Source of the DNA: Roseovarius sp.
GTDB taxonomy: Bacteria > Pseudomonadota > Alphaproteobacteria > Rhodobacterales > Rhodobacteraceae
Direction: 5' to 3'
DNA: 64,000 nt
Assembly (NCBI GenBank): GCA_029212365.1
Contig: JARGOC010000008.1
Coordinates: 62,001-126,000 of the forward strand
Under the pieces are notes generated by a model. The model saw only the letters and a program-made list of their open reading frames with translations. It made no database searches and had not been told where the DNA came from. The translations under genes were made by a program, and so were the position numbers. Below, one piece after another: positions 24,304-33,602 of this stretch; the stretch's first letter is position 1; each line of letters opens with the position of its first letter.

Positions 24304-24722
24304 TCCTGGGCATTGGCACTGACCTGGCCAATATTGAGCGTATCAGCGCCACGTTAGAGCGTTTTGGCGACCGGTTTCGCAATCGTGTGTTCACCGATAT
24401 TGAACAGGCCAAAGCCGAAGCGCGCGCCGACACGCCCGGCACCTATGCCAAGCGCTGGGCCGCAAAAGAAGCCTGCTCAAAGGCGCTGGGCACGGGCCTG
24501 CGCATGGGCATTTCGTGGAAGGATATGGCCGTGAGCAACCTCAAGACCGGCCAGCCTGTCATGCAGGTCACTGGCTGGGCGGCGCAACGTTTGGCCAGCA
24601 TGACGCCCGATGGGCATGAGGCCATCATTCATGTCACATTGAGCGATGATCACCCCTGGGCGCAGGCCTTTGTTGTGATCGAAGCGCGCCCGATAGTGCA
24701 GGGGGGCGTGTCAGCGCCTTGA
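24300..24722 (+). CDS. acpS: Holo-[acyl-carrier-protein] synthase AcpS
   Basis: A 140-residue phosphopantetheinyl transferase. The metal-binding Asp is D8 in [14 protein letters not shown], and the Glu is in [14 protein letters not shown], the AcpS signature pair. It transfers 4'-phosphopantetheine from CoA to acyl carrier protein. The start overlaps the LysE remnant stop (ATGA). It leads into lepB, rnc, era and recO, a common alphaproteobacterial order. Confidence 0.95.
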   Translation: MILGIGTDLANIERISATLERFGDRFRNRVFTDIEQAKAEARADTPGTYAKRWAAKEACSKALGTGLRMGISWKDMAVSNLKTGQPVMQVTGWAAQRLASMTPDGHEAIIHVTLSDDHPWAQAFVVIEARPIVQGGVSAP

Positions 24723-24779
24723 CACCTCTCCAAGCAAACCGCATGTAACCTGCGAGCACAAACACGAGCGGAGACCACC

Positions 24780-25616
24780 ATGACCACCGAGGCCACAAAG
24801 GGCAGCGCCATTCTGGAAACCGTCAAAACGGTGTTTTGGGCACTTGTGATAGCAGGCATTTTCCGCACCATCCTGTTTCAGCCGTTCTGGATTCCGTCAG
24901 GCTCGATGAAAGACACGCTGCTGATCGGGGATTTCCTGTTCGTGAACAAATTCGCCTATGGCTATTCCTATGCGTCCTGCCCCACCATCCGCATCGCGCG
25001 GTTGGGCGTGGATGTGGATGCCAAGGACATCTGCGGCTGGCTGGACGGCGACAACACCCGCCTGATGGGCAGCGAGCCCGAGCGTGGTGATATCATCGTC
25101 TTTCGCCACCCGGTGAACGGCACCGATTTTATCAAGCGGGTGGTTGGACTGCCGGGTGACAAGGTGCAGATGATCGACAGCGTGCTGCATATCAACGGCG
25201 AGGCAGTCAAGCTGGAAGATGCCGGCGTATTTGAAGAAGAATTTGCGGCCCAAGGCCCGATGCAACGCCGCCCGCGGTGTGAAAACGGTGCTGTGGGCGA
25301 AGGGGCGATATGCGCCAAGTCCCGTCAACGCGAGACATTTTCAAACGGGCGCAGCCACTCGGTACTGAATATCACCAAACAACTCTCGGATGATACAGGT
25401 GTCTATTCGGTGCCTGAGGGGCATTATTTCTTCATGGGTGACAACCGTGATAATTCAACCGACAGCCGCTTTCCACAGGCGGTGGGCGGAGTTGAATTTG
25501 TCCCATATGAAAATCTGATTGGCCGTGCTGACCGGGTGGTATTTTCCTCTGCCGGGCGCTCGATGTTGTACTTCTGGACCTGGCGTGGAGACCGCTTTTT
25601 CAAGGGGTTGGAGTGA
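24780..25616 (+). CDS. lepB: Signal peptidase I
   Basis: A 278-residue inner-membrane serine protease. One N-terminal helix (17-34) is followed by the catalytic Ser in IPSGSM (S42) and Lys in DFIKRVVGLPGD (K119). GDNRDNSTDSR is the C-terminal signature. A roughly 50-residue insert around 155-200, with cysteine pairs (CENGAVGEGAIC), is typical of alphaproteobacterial LepB. It cleaves signal peptides at the periplasmic face. The stop overlaps the GTG start of a second signal peptidase gene (GTGA). Confidence 0.96.
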   Translation: MTTEATKGSAILETVKTVFWALVIAGIFRTILFQPFWIPSGSMKDTLLIGDFLFVNKFAYGYSYASCPTIRIARLGVDVDAKDICGWLDGDNTRLMGSEPERGDIIVFRHPVNGTDFIKRVVGLPGDKVQMIDSVLHINGEAVKLEDAGVFEEEFAAQGPMQRRPRCENGAVGEGAICAKSRQRETFSNGRSHSVLNITKQLSDDTGVYSVPEGHYFFMGDNRDNSTDSRFPQAVGGVEFVPYENLIGRADRVVFSSAGRSMLYFWTWRGDRFFKGLE

Positions 25617-26644
25617 GCGCCCCTGGCAAAAGCCCCTCGGCCTCGAACCTGATCAGGCGGGGCTTTGACTGGTCGGGCACCACGCCACGACTGCCTTATA
25701 TTTTGATGACGCTGGCCGTGATTTGCCTGGCCTCTCTGATCCCGGTGACACGCAATTTTTCGGGCGCCAACACGGCTGTGTTTGTCTCGCTCACCATGGC
25801 CTTTCCGATCTGGCTGGGCCACACCCGTCGTCGCCTGCGCGATGTGGGCTGGTCGGGTTGGCTGATGTGGGTGGCCATTCTGCCGGTTGTGGGATTGATC
25901 CTGACGATCTTTTTGGCGTTCAAACCGGGTGGCAACCTCGATGCGCAAACTGATGCACGCTATTCCAAACTGGGGTTTGTTGTTTCGCTGATTGTGGGCT
26001 GCCTGTTGCTGTCACGCGCATTTTGGGCGCCCTATTGGATACCCGCTGGATCAATGAAGCCCAATTTGCTGATTGGGGATTTCGTGATTGTTGTGCCCGT
26101 CAATACCCCCCAGCGCGGAGATGTCCTGGTCTTTAACAAGCCAGGAAGCGACGCGGAATATATCAAACGCCTTATTGGCATGCCCGGCGAGTCTGTGCAG
26201 ATGCGTGATGGCGTGGTCTATGTGAACGACGACCCCTTGCCGCAAAGTGACGCACAGGAATTTTCCGAGCCATTTGCCCTGCAAGGGGCGATGCAAATTC
26301 AACCACGATGCGCAAATAATCCGGCGGCGGGTGAGGCTTGCCTGAAGACCCGGATGATCGAAACACAGCCGGGCGGGCGCAGCTATGCGATCCTCGATAT
26401 CAGCCCACATGTGGTGGACAATACTGGACGCCAGGTCGTGCCTGAGGGGCATTATTACTTCCTGGGTGACAACCGCGATAACTCATCAGATTCACGGATG
26501 TCGACCGATATTGGTGGAATGGGCCTGATCCCGCGCGAAAACATCACTGGGCGTGCGTCCTGGGTGCTGTTTTCCTCGGCGGGTGAGCGGCTTATGCAGA
26601 TATGGAACTGGCGGCCAAACCGTTATCTCATGAGGGTCAAATGA
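25613..26644 (+). CDS. DUF805 - signal peptidase I fusion
   Basis: A 343-residue protein starting at GTG 25613. Residues 15-110 resemble DUF805 (YhaH-like): membrane helices with [15 protein letters not shown] and a [13 protein letters not shown] end. Residues 120-343 are a complete S26 signal peptidase with Ser S147 (IPAGSM), Lys K185 ([12 protein letters not shown]) and [11 protein letters not shown], so it should be active. The extra helices replace the usual anchor and may alter membrane placement or substrate choice. It overlaps lepB and rnc by four bases each, so all three are translationally coupled. Confidence 0.88.
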   Translation: MSAPGKSPSASNLIRRGFDWSGTTPRLPYILMTLAVICLASLIPVTRNFSGANTAVFVSLTMAFPIWLGHTRRRLRDVGWSGWLMWVAILPVVGLILTIFLAFKPGGNLDAQTDARYSKLGFVVSLIVGCLLLSRAFWAPYWIPAGSMKPNLLIGDFVIVVPVNTPQRGDVLVFNKPGSDAEYIKRLIGMPGESVQMRDGVVYVNDDPLPQSDAQEFSEPFALQGAMQIQPRCANNPAAGEACLKTRMIETQPGGRSYAILDISPHVVDNTGRQVVPEGHYYFLGDNRDNSSDSRMSTDIGGMGLIPRENITGRASWVLFSSAGERLMQIWNWRPNRYLMRVK

Positions 26645-27324
26645 AGATATCCACCGAGCTGAGCGCGTTTCAGACCCGTCTGGGTCATGAATTTGCCGAT
26701 CCTGGCCTGTTGGTGCGCGCTGTCACCCATGCTTCGATGTCGTCGGCCACGCGCGACGATAATCAACGGTTGGAATTCCTTGGTGACAGAGTTCTGGGGC
26801 TGGTGATGTCCGAGGCGTTGCTGGAGATTGATCCTAATGCCTCTGAAGGGATGCTGGCCCCGCGGTTCAATGCGTTGGTGCGCAAGGAAACCTGCGCCGA
26901 GATTGCCCGTGAAATTGATCTGGGTAAGGTCCTGAAGCTGGGCCGGTCTGAGATGATGTCAGGTGGGCGACGCAAACAGGCGTTGTTGGGGGATGCCATG
27001 GAGGCGGTGATTGCCGCCGTTTACCACGATGCCGGTTTTGATGTGGCGCGCGCGTTGGTGCTGCGGCTTTGGGGGGCGCGGGTCAGTACGGTTCAGGATG
27101 ACGCGCGAGATGCAAAAACAGCCTTGCAGGAATGGGCCCAAGGCCGTGGGTTGGCGCCACCTGATTATGTGGAAACTGCGCGCTCAGGCCCCGACCATGC
27201 CCCGCAATTCACCATTGAGGCGCGCCTGTCCAACGGGGCAAGCGCCACTGCGACAGCAGGATCCAAACGCCAGGCAGAACAGGCGGCCGCCCGTGCGTTG
27301 CTGGACAAGATCAATGTGGGTTAA
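26641..27324 (+). CDS. rnc: Ribonuclease III
   Basis: A 227-residue endonuclease for double-stranded RNA. It has the signature [14 protein letters not shown] with catalytic acids, then [16 protein letters not shown] (second acidic pair), and a C-terminal double-stranded RNA-binding domain from about 155 ([15 protein letters not shown] ... [11 protein letters not shown]). It processes rRNA precursors. ATG 26641 overlaps the previous stop (ATGA); an in-frame ATG at 26602 lies inside the neighbouring gene. Confidence 0.96.
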   Translation: MKISTELSAFQTRLGHEFADPGLLVRAVTHASMSSATRDDNQRLEFLGDRVLGLVMSEALLEIDPNASEGMLAPRFNALVRKETCAEIAREIDLGKVLKLGRSEMMSGGRRKQALLGDAMEAVIAAVYHDAGFDVARALVLRLWGARVSTVQDDARDAKTALQEWAQGRGLAPPDYVETARSGPDHAPQFTIEARLSNGASATATAGSKRQAEQAAARALLDKINVG

Positions 27325-27339
27325 CGTGATCTGAATGAA

Positions 27340-27424
27340 TGCCTTCGGCATGCTCTCTCTTGGTAAATTGATGGGGGACGCTGTCCCCCAAGCCCCCTGG
27401 GATATTTAGCGCAAGAAGATGGGT
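27340..27424. repeat. Intergenic repeat with hairpin, copy 2
   Basis: Between rnc and era. It holds ATGCC-TTC-GGCAT, a strong hairpin GGGGGAC-GCT-GTCCCCC (27373-27389), and then the inverted form of the interspersed motif (CTGGGATATTT, spacer, CAAGAAGATGGG, about 27397-27424). There is no T-run after the hairpin, so it is a weak terminator at best; it could protect or process the transcript. Confidence 0.6.
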
Positions 27425-27493
27425 GCGCCATATGGCTGGTGAACTGCGCCCAGATAGGATAGGGCAGCAGGCCAGAGAAACAGGACTTAGAAA

Positions 27494-28399
27494 ATGACCA
27501 AACGCGCCGGATTTATTGCCCTGATTGGCGAGCCTAATGCAGGCAAGTCCACATTGTTGAACCGTATGGTGGGCGCGAAAGTGTCAATCGTGACGCATAA
27601 GGTGCAAACCACCCGCGCGCGCATTCGCGGTGTGGCGATGCAAGGTGAGGCGCAACTGGTGTTTGTCGATACGCCGGGTTTGTTCAAGCCGCGCCGCCGA
27701 TTGGATCGTGCCATGGTGGCTGCTGCCTGGGGCGGGGCTTCGGATGCGGATGTGACCGTTTTGTTGATCGAGGCGCATCGCGGTGTCACCGAAGGGGTTG
27801 AACGCATTCTTGAAAACCTGGCCGATGTGACCAAAGGCCGAAAGGTGGCTTTGGCCATTAACAAGATTGATCGGGTGCAATCTGAGGCGTTGTTGAGCCT
27901 GACCAAGGATCTGAATGATCGTTTTGCCTTTGATGAGACCTTCATGATTTCAGCCGAGAAGGGCCACGGTGTGGATGCGTTGCGTGAATGGTTGGCGGAT
28001 CAGCTGCCGGAAGGTCCGTGGCTGTATCCTGAAGATCAGATTGCCGACCTGCCTCTGCGTATGATCGCAGCCGAGATCACCCGTGAAAAGCTGACGCTGC
28101 GGCTTCATCAGGAATTGCCGTACCAGCTCACGGTCGAGACCGAGCAATGGGAAGAGCGCAAGGACGGATCGGCCAAGATTGATCAGATCATCTATGTGAC
28201 CCGTGATGGCCATAAGGGCATTGTATTGGGCCATAAAGGCGAGACAATCAAAGCGGTCAGCACAGCCGCGCGCCAAGAGTTGGAAGAGTTTCTAGGTCGT
28301 CGTATCCATCTGTTTTTACAGATCAAAGTGCGCCCGAATTGGCTGGATGAGGCCGAGAGATTTACCGAAATGGGGCTTGATTTTCGTGATGGGAAATAG
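27494..28399 (+). CDS. era: GTPase Era
   Basis: A 301-residue protein. The N-terminal GTPase has G1 GEPNAGKST (11-19), G3 DTPGLFKP and G4 NKID, and the C-terminal KH RNA-binding domain has GHKGETIKAVSTAAR. Era binds the 3' end of 16S rRNA and acts in small-subunit assembly. It lies 169 bases after rnc with a repeat in the gap, and is followed by a DUF1491 gene. Confidence 0.97.
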   Translation: MTKRAGFIALIGEPNAGKSTLLNRMVGAKVSIVTHKVQTTRARIRGVAMQGEAQLVFVDTPGLFKPRRRLDRAMVAAAWGGASDADVTVLLIEAHRGVTEGVERILENLADVTKGRKVALAINKIDRVQSEALLSLTKDLNDRFAFDETFMISAEKGHGVDALREWLADQLPEGPWLYPEDQIADLPLRMIAAEITREKLTLRLHQELPYQLTVETEQWEERKDGSAKIDQIIYVTRDGHKGIVLGHKGETIKAVSTAARQELEEFLGRRIHLFLQIKVRPNWLDEAERFTEMGLDFRDGK

Positions 28400-28444
28400 C
28401 CCGCGCCTTTTCTTGGTAAAACCCGCTGAAATGGTGACCCACCC

Positions 28445-28774
28445 ATGACCCGCCTTACGGCTGAGTTTTGGGTGCAGGCCTATCTCACCCGGCTGCGGTT
28501 GTCAGATATTCCGGCCTTCGTCACTGCCCACGGGGATGACACGGCGGGGGCTGTGCTGGTCAAGCTGAACACACTTGATGGTCAGGCACAGGCATTTCAA
28601 CGCAGCTTTGATGTGATGACCGGCGCGCGTGATTGGGCCGAGCTGTCCTCGGGTGCCGAGCAAGACGTGGATGAGGCCATTGCCCGCCAACGTTCTTTTG
28701 ATCCCGATCTGTGGGTGATCGAGGTCGAAGATCGTGCCGGGCGGCATCTGCTGAATGAGCCGGGACTAAACTAG
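28445..28774 (+). CDS. DUF1491 family protein
   Basis: A 109-residue soluble protein with family segments TAEFWVQAYLTRLRL at the N-terminus, GDDTAGAVLVKLNTLDG, and a C-terminal RQRSFDPDLWVIEVEDRAGRHLL. DUF1491 is widespread in alphaproteobacteria beside era and recO, and its function is unknown to me. It lies 45 bases after era and 153 bases before recO; that gap shows no feature. Confidence 0.85.
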   Translation: MTRLTAEFWVQAYLTRLRLSDIPAFVTAHGDDTAGAVLVKLNTLDGQAQAFQRSFDVMTGARDWAELSSGAEQDVDEAIARQRSFDPDLWVIEVEDRAGRHLLNEPGLN

Positions 28775-28927
28775 GGTTATTTGGCCCCGATCATCCGTCG
28801 TGGTGCCAGCACCGCTTAATCGTTGTCATCTGCGGCGTTATCAGTCGGACTGGTGCTGCTTGGCTCTTGGCATTTGGGCTACGCTGGTGTCGAATGACGC
28901 ACCCAACGCAAGGCATGAACCACGCAT

Positions 28928-29656
28928 ATGGAATGGCGCGACCAAGGCATCCTGTTGTCCTGCCGGACACACGGCGAGAATTCCGCCATAATCGAGGTGT
29001 TCACCCCCTCGCGTGGCCGCCATGCGGGGGTGGTGCGCGGTGGGGCATCGCGCAAACAAGCGCCCAATTTGCAGCCCGGTGCACAGCTTGATCTGGCCTG
29101 GCGCGCCCGGCTCGAAGATCATATCGGCACGTTTCAGGCCGAGCCAATCCGCTCACGCGCGGCGGCCTCTTTGGGGGATCGCTTGTCGCTTGCCGGGTTG
29201 AATGCGGTCACGTCATTGCTGCTGTTTTCACTGCCCGAGCGCGAGGTCCACGCCCGTCTTTACCAACAAACCGAAATCCTGCTGGATCTGTTGGGTCAAC
29301 CGGATGTGTGGCCGCTGGCCTATCTGAAATGGGAATTGGCGCTGTTGGAGGAGTTGGGTTTTGGCCTCGACCTTAGCTCTTGTGCGGTGAAAGGCATGCA
29401 GGCCAATGACCTGAGCTATATCTCGCCGCGCACTGGGCGGGCGGTCTCGCGGGCGGGGGCAGGGGAATGGGCCAGCCGTCTTTTGCCACTGCCGCCGTGT
29501 CTGTTGGGGCATGGTCCCGCACCTGATCCCGAGATTGCCGAAGGTCTGGATGTGACAGGTCATTTCCTGAACACGCGCTTGGCCCCTGAACTGGGCCACA
29601 AACCACTGCCTGAGGCACGTCAGCGCTTTGTTGACAGGTTCACGTCCCGGATTTGA
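28928..29656 (+). CDS. recO: DNA repair protein RecO
   Basis: A 242-residue protein with the N-terminal OB domain opening [20 protein letters not shown] and an alpha-helical C-terminal part containing [21 protein letters not shown], the RecO pattern. RecO loads RecA with RecR and anneals strands in recombinational repair. In the C-terminal region only one cysteine of the zinc-site type is evident, so zinc binding is uncertain. Its last 17 bases overlap the convergent META-domain gene. Confidence 0.92.
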   Translation: MEWRDQGILLSCRTHGENSAIIEVFTPSRGRHAGVVRGGASRKQAPNLQPGAQLDLAWRARLEDHIGTFQAEPIRSRAAASLGDRLSLAGLNAVTSLLLFSLPEREVHARLYQQTEILLDLLGQPDVWPLAYLKWELALLEELGFGLDLSSCAVKGMQANDLSYISPRTGRAVSRAGAGEWASRLLPLPPCLLGHGPAPDPEIAEGLDVTGHFLNTRLAPELGHKPLPEARQRFVDRFTSRI

Positions 29657-30059
29657 AGACCATCTGCCTCCCGGCATCATTGCTGAGGATCAGGGTATCC
29701 CCGGCAACTTCGACCAGCGTCATGTCGCCAAGCGCCGCCAGAAACGCCGTTTCCGCGCTTAGGGCCGGACACGCCATTTCGGTTGCTACAATTGGGCCGG
29801 GCTTGAACCAGGGATACGGCGCTGTCTGTGTGGAGTGAAACCGGTTGCAGGGCGCTCGCCCGGCGATTTCCCCCGGTGCAGGGAACGTCAGCTCGGCGCG
29901 GGCTGCAAAGGCCTGCCCATCAAGGCTCTGCAACACCCAGATTTTATCGGCCGCGCCATACCCTGTCACGGTTTCATCCTTTTTGCAGCTCGTCAGCAAC
30001 ATAGTAGCCGTCAGCGCGGCACAGATTTGCCCAGTAAAGACTTGCACGGCAAACGTCAT
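29640..30059 (-). CDS. META/HslJ-like domain lipoprotein
   Basis: A 139-residue protein with an N-terminal hydrophobic segment and lipobox LLTSC (Cys C25), so probably an outer- or inner-membrane lipoprotein. Residues 38-139 match a META domain ([39 protein letters not shown]), with the typical Cys pair. Similar proteins (HslJ) affect motility and novobiocin resistance in enteric bacteria; the role here is unknown. Its start overlaps the upstream TetR gene stop by four bases. Confidence 0.85.
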   Translation of the reverse strand: MTFAVQVFTGQICAALTATMLLTSCKKDETVTGYGAADKIWVLQSLDGQAFAARAELTFPAPGEIAGRAPCNRFHSTQTAPYPWFKPGPIVATEMACPALSAETAFLAALGDMTLVEVAGDTLILSNDAGRQMVFKSGT

Positions 30060-30577
30060 CGCAGCGCCAACACCAGATCAACCAATGTGCCCATGGCCTC
30101 GGGGCCTGCCGTGTCGTCGGCGTCCAACTCGCGCATCCCCAAAGCTGCGGCATATAGAATGCGCGCCATTTCGGGGTTGGCGATACCTGTGTCGCGCAGC
30201 AGGGCCTCAAACTGTGCCAGCCGGGCGGCATCAACCTGTGACACAGATGTTGCGGCCTGCGCATTGCCCTTGGCCCAAGCCCGGATTGCAGGCTCGCCAG
30301 AGCCGCGCTCGGCCAGTTGCCCTGCCAATGCGCGCAGCTGCATCACGGCAGTTCCATCCCCACGCGTGATTTCGGATGTCGATTGCCACTGAGCCAACAG
30401 AGCCGCGTGATAATCAGGGACATCCCGAAAGTGCCAGTAGAATGAGCCCTTGGTGGTGTGCAACCGGCGTGCCAGCACTTCGGCCTTCAGAGCATCTGGC
30501 CCCTGATCGCAAAGCGCCTGCAGGCCGGTGATGATCCAGACGTCTCGGGTTAGGCGGGGTTTTGTGGGGCTGTTCAT
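30056..30577 (-). CDS. TetR/AcrR-family transcriptional regulator
   Basis: A 173-residue regulator. The N-terminal helix-turn-helix (residues 10-56) contains LKAEVLARRLHTTKGSFYWHFRD, the strongest TetR signature. The C-terminal half is a ligand-binding helical domain of unknown specificity. It is divergent from fosX (136-base gap), so the fosX-EamA pair is a plausible target as well as the downstream META lipoprotein gene, which it overlaps by four bases. Confidence 0.9.
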   Translation of the reverse strand: MNSPTKPRLTRDVWIITGLQALCDQGPDALKAEVLARRLHTTKGSFYWHFRDVPDYHAALLAQWQSTSEITRGDGTAVMQLRALAGQLAERGSGEPAIRAWAKGNAQAATSVSQVDAARLAQFEALLRDTGIANPEMARILYAAALGMRELDADDTAGPEAMGTLVDLVLALR

Positions 30578-30713
30578 ATCTGTAACGGATACGCCCCGAT
30601 ATTGGTTTGGGCAATCCCCCCGGCCACACCTGCGGCAAATCTTTGCTGCCCATGGTCATTGCCCGGTTGCCCGATTAGGCTGCCGTCAATCCGCCCCTGA
30701 AGAGATTTCGCAC

Positions 30714-31136
30714 ATGAGTACCGGCCTGTCGCATATCACCTTTATCACGGCTGATCTGGACCGGATGCAGCAGATCATGCAGCAGGTATTCAAAGCACAG
30801 CTGATCTACGCCAGTGGCGCGGATCAGTTTTCTGTGTCTGAGGAGCGGTTCTATTTGATCGGTGATATCTGGGTGGCCACCATGCAGGGTGATCCCTTGG
30901 CCACGCGCAGTTATAACCATGTGGCTTTTCAGATAGCTGAGGAAGATTTTGACGATCGTGAGGCCTGCATCCTTGCCTTGGGTCTGGAGTTGCGCCCACC
31001 GCGCCCACGCGTGCCGGGTGAGGGGCGCTCGCTTTACTTCTATGACCACGACAACCATTTGTTTGAGTTGCACACCGGAACACTTGAGCAGCGTTTGGCG
31101 CGCTATGGTGATCCAACAAAGGACCACACATCATGA
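30714..31136 (+). CDS. fosX: FosX-family fosfomycin resistance hydrolase
   Basis: A 140-residue vicinal-oxygen-chelate protein. The key residues fall at the same numbers as in Listeria FosX: metal ligands H7, H69 (YNHVAFQI) and E118 (HLFELHTG), and the catalytic base E44 (VSEERFYLIG). VPGEGRSLYFYDHDNHLFEL is the family hallmark. FosX opens the epoxide of fosfomycin with water using Mn(II). ATG 30714 gives the exact family start; upstream in-frame extension is unlikely. It overlaps an EamA transporter gene by four bases. In soil or marine bacteria the natural substrate may be another epoxide. Confidence 0.88.
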   Translation: MSTGLSHITFITADLDRMQQIMQQVFKAQLIYASGADQFSVSEERFYLIGDIWVATMQGDPLATRSYNHVAFQIAEEDFDDREACILALGLELRPPRPRVPGEGRSLYFYDHDNHLFELHTGTLEQRLARYGDPTKDHTS

Positions 31137-31981
31137 CCACGACAGTCTTTCTTATCGTTCTTATGGCAGCGCTGTTGCATGCCATATGGAATGCCTTGGT
31201 CAAAGGCGGCGCAGATAAGTTCACAGGAATGACAGCGGTGGTGTTGGGGCAGGGGGCCGTGGCCGGGGTCTGTCTGTTGACCGTTGCCCCATCCCCCGCA
31301 GCGGCCAGTTGGCCGTGGATCTGGGCCGGTGTGGCGCTGCATATTGGCTATCAGGTGTTTTTGATTGCCGCCTACCAGCGCGGAGACATGACCCAGGTTT
31401 ATCCAATTGCACGCGGAGTGGCCCCTTTGTTGGTGGCCGCCGTTTCTGTGGCCTTTCTGGGGGTAGAGTTTAGCGGGATGCAACTGGCTGCGATTGGCCT
31501 GGTTGCCATTGGCATTGCCAGCATCAGCCTTGCGCGCAATGCTGACGGGCTGTTTCAGGGGCAGGCGGCCGGGCTGGCGTTGGTCACCGGCATGTTTATT
31601 GCAGCATATTCGCTGGCCGATGGGGTGGGCGCGCGGTTGGCGGGCACATCTCTGGGCTTTTTCGGGTGGATCGCCTTTCTTAACAGTGTGATTTATGGGC
31701 TGGCCTGTGCTGTTTTTCGACCCGCTACGTTGCGCAAAGCCCTGCGCCTGCCGCATATTATGGCGCTGGGGGGTGGCGCTTCTTTTGTGGCGTATGCGTT
31801 GGTTGTCTATGCCTTCACCCAAGCGCCAATCGCCATGGTCACAGCGCTGCGCGAAACGTCAATTGTCTTTGCGTTGCTGATTGGCGTTGTCATTCTGAAA
31901 GAGCCGCTGAACCTGCTAAAGGTCGCGGCCACGGCCATCACGTTGGTGGGTGCGGCGCTGTTGCGGATTGCCAAAGGGTAG
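31133..31981 (+). CDS. EamA/DMT-family transporter
   Basis: A 282-residue inner-membrane protein with about ten helices in two EamA halves. The N-terminal HAIWNALVKGG and the C-terminal FTQAPIAMVTALRETSIVFALLIG motif are typical of drug/metabolite transporters. It is coupled to fosX (ATGA), which suggests export of an antibiotic or its product, but DMT substrates are not predictable from sequence. Confidence 0.88.
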   Translation: MTTTVFLIVLMAALLHAIWNALVKGGADKFTGMTAVVLGQGAVAGVCLLTVAPSPAAASWPWIWAGVALHIGYQVFLIAAYQRGDMTQVYPIARGVAPLLVAAVSVAFLGVEFSGMQLAAIGLVAIGIASISLARNADGLFQGQAAGLALVTGMFIAAYSLADGVGARLAGTSLGFFGWIAFLNSVIYGLACAVFRPATLRKALRLPHIMALGGGASFVAYALVVYAFTQAPIAMVTALRETSIVFALLIGVVILKEPLNLLKVAATAITLVGAALLRIAKG

Positions 31982-32031
31982 CTCTTTGGCCGGCATGCAG
32001 GGCTTTTCCAGATGCGGCAGGGCAGCACGCG

Positions 32032-32724
32032 TCAGGACAATGCGATGTCCTCAATTACTTGGAAAAACCCCGCTTCGTTCTCGCCCACCAGGCTCAATGT
32101 GTCTATAACAACGGGCCGGGGCAACAGCGGGGCAAGGCGGGGCGCTAATACGTCGCGCACCCTCCGGATTTGCGCCTTGGGATGCTTGCCCGTGAGGGTC
32201 ATATGAAAGCGGAATTCCTGCATAACATATGGATAGCCCCAGCGGATCAACAGACGGTCTTGTGCCTCACTCAGGCCCCGTTTGCGGTGCCGCTCTAAAT
32301 TCGATTGGCCAAGTGGCACCCGAAATGCATCGCAGGACTCAACCGCCCCGGTGGCCAGCAAGTGCAACGCATCACTGCTCTGTTCAGGCACAAGGGCCAG
32401 AAACCGGCCCAGTTGCGCCATCTCCAGCCCTTGCAGCTCAACAGCTGGGGCGCGCGCGCAATAGTCGCGCAGGGCCTGGCGCAAAGGCAAGAGGTCGCCC
32501 GCCAAATGAAACGGCGGCACGATCGTCGCATGAAACCCATAGCGGCGTGGGGTCTGTGTGATCTCGCTCACAGGCAGAGGCAGCCCCTGCAGCTCAGGAT
32601 GTGGCGCCGCGCACGCCCGGTGCATATCCCATCCCAGCCAGCCAGCGCCAAATGCGGCTAGGGCGGTGCCGGGGGCGGTGTAATACACGCCATATCGTGT
32701 GAAGGTCGTGGCCTCGGGCGGCAT
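32032..32724 (-). CDS. DUF1045 (phosphonate-operon-type 2H phosphoesterase-like) protein
   Basis: A 230-residue protein with two 2H-phosphoesterase motifs, RYGFHATIVPPFHL and FRFHMTLTG, and the N-terminal RYGVYYTAPGTALAAFGAGWLGWD that identifies DUF1045, the putative phosphonate metabolism protein family. Relatives sit in phn operons next to C-P lyase genes; none is present here. ATG 32724 was chosen for AGGA eight bases upstream; an ATG at 32760 is also in frame. It is convergent with the EamA gene and divergent from the FAH-family gene. Confidence 0.85.
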   Translation of the reverse strand: MPPEATTFTRYGVYYTAPGTALAAFGAGWLGWDMHRACAAPHPELQGLPLPVSEITQTPRRYGFHATIVPPFHLAGDLLPLRQALRDYCARAPAVELQGLEMAQLGRFLALVPEQSSDALHLLATGAVESCDAFRVPLGQSNLERHRKRGLSEAQDRLLIRWGYPYVMQEFRFHMTLTGKHPKAQIRRVRDVLAPRLAPLLPRPVVIDTLSLVGENEAGFFQVIEDIALS

Positions 32725-32826
32725 CGGGTGTTTCCTGACTTGGCTATTGCATGGGGTCATGGCACAAACAGCCCGTCACGCCAATGCTGGTGGCGGGCTT
32801 CATCCCCAACAAGATTAGGGCAAATC

Positions 32827-33519
32827 ATGGCATTAACCCCCGTTTTTCCAGTTGCACCGCCGCCATTGGTGCCCATCACTGACCAGCCCGGCCAGGGTTT
32901 TGCAGTGCACCGCATCTTTTGCGTGGGGCGGAACTATGCCGCCCATGCCGCCGAAATGGGCAATGAGGTAGACCGCGAAGCGCCATTTTACTTTACCAAA
33001 TCGGCCCATGCGCTGTGTCTTGATGACAGCATTCGCTATCCTTTGGGGACCACGGATTGCCATTACGAGATGGAGTTCGTGGTGGCGCTTGGGGCTGGGG
33101 CGCACAATGTGTCTGAGGCGGCGGCGATGGATCTGGTCTTTGGGTATGCCTGCTGTATTGATCTGACCCGCCGTGATCTGCAAGCCGCAGCCAAGGACAA
33201 ACGCCGCCCCTGGGATTTGGGGAAGGACTTTGAAAATTCGGCACTGATTGCGCCACTCACCCGTGCCGCTGATTTTGGCCGGATAGGGCCGCAAAGCATC
33301 ACTCTGGAGCATGATGGCGTCGTCGCACAGTCAGCCGTGCTGTCGGATATGGTCTGGTCTGTCCCTGAGATCATCAGCCATCTGTCGCGGTATTATCACC
33401 TGCGCGCCGGTGATCTGATCTATACGGGCACGCCTGCGGGGGTTGGCCCGGTTCAATCGGGCAGTCATCTGAATGGTCAGATTGATGGGCTCAGCCCGAT
33501 CCGGGTTGGTATCACATGA
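32827..33519 (+). CDS. Fumarylacetoacetate hydrolase (FAH) family protein
   Basis: A 230-residue FAH-fold protein. Metal ligands are in HYEMEFVVALG, with a later Asp in YACCIDLTRRDLQ, and the N-terminal IFCVGRNYAAHAAEMG is the family start. The C-terminal DLIYTGTPAGVGPVQ is typical. It is most like acylpyruvase/fumarylpyruvate hydrolases, which cut a C-C bond in beta-diketo acids. The substrate is unknown. It precedes a GntR regulator by 83 bases on the same strand. Confidence 0.87.
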   Translation: MALTPVFPVAPPPLVPITDQPGQGFAVHRIFCVGRNYAAHAAEMGNEVDREAPFYFTKSAHALCLDDSIRYPLGTTDCHYEMEFVVALGAGAHNVSEAAAMDLVFGYACCIDLTRRDLQAAAKDKRRPWDLGKDFENSALIAPLTRAADFGRIGPQSITLEHDGVVAQSAVLSDMVWSVPEIISHLSRYYHLRAGDLIYTGTPAGVGPVQSGSHLNGQIDGLSPIRVGIT

Positions 33520-33602
33520 CTGGCTGTGCATTTCGCCATTTTGCGAACATCGTGTAAGATGCATGGAAATTACTGTGTTTAGAATAGTTTGAGCAAAGCA
33601 CC

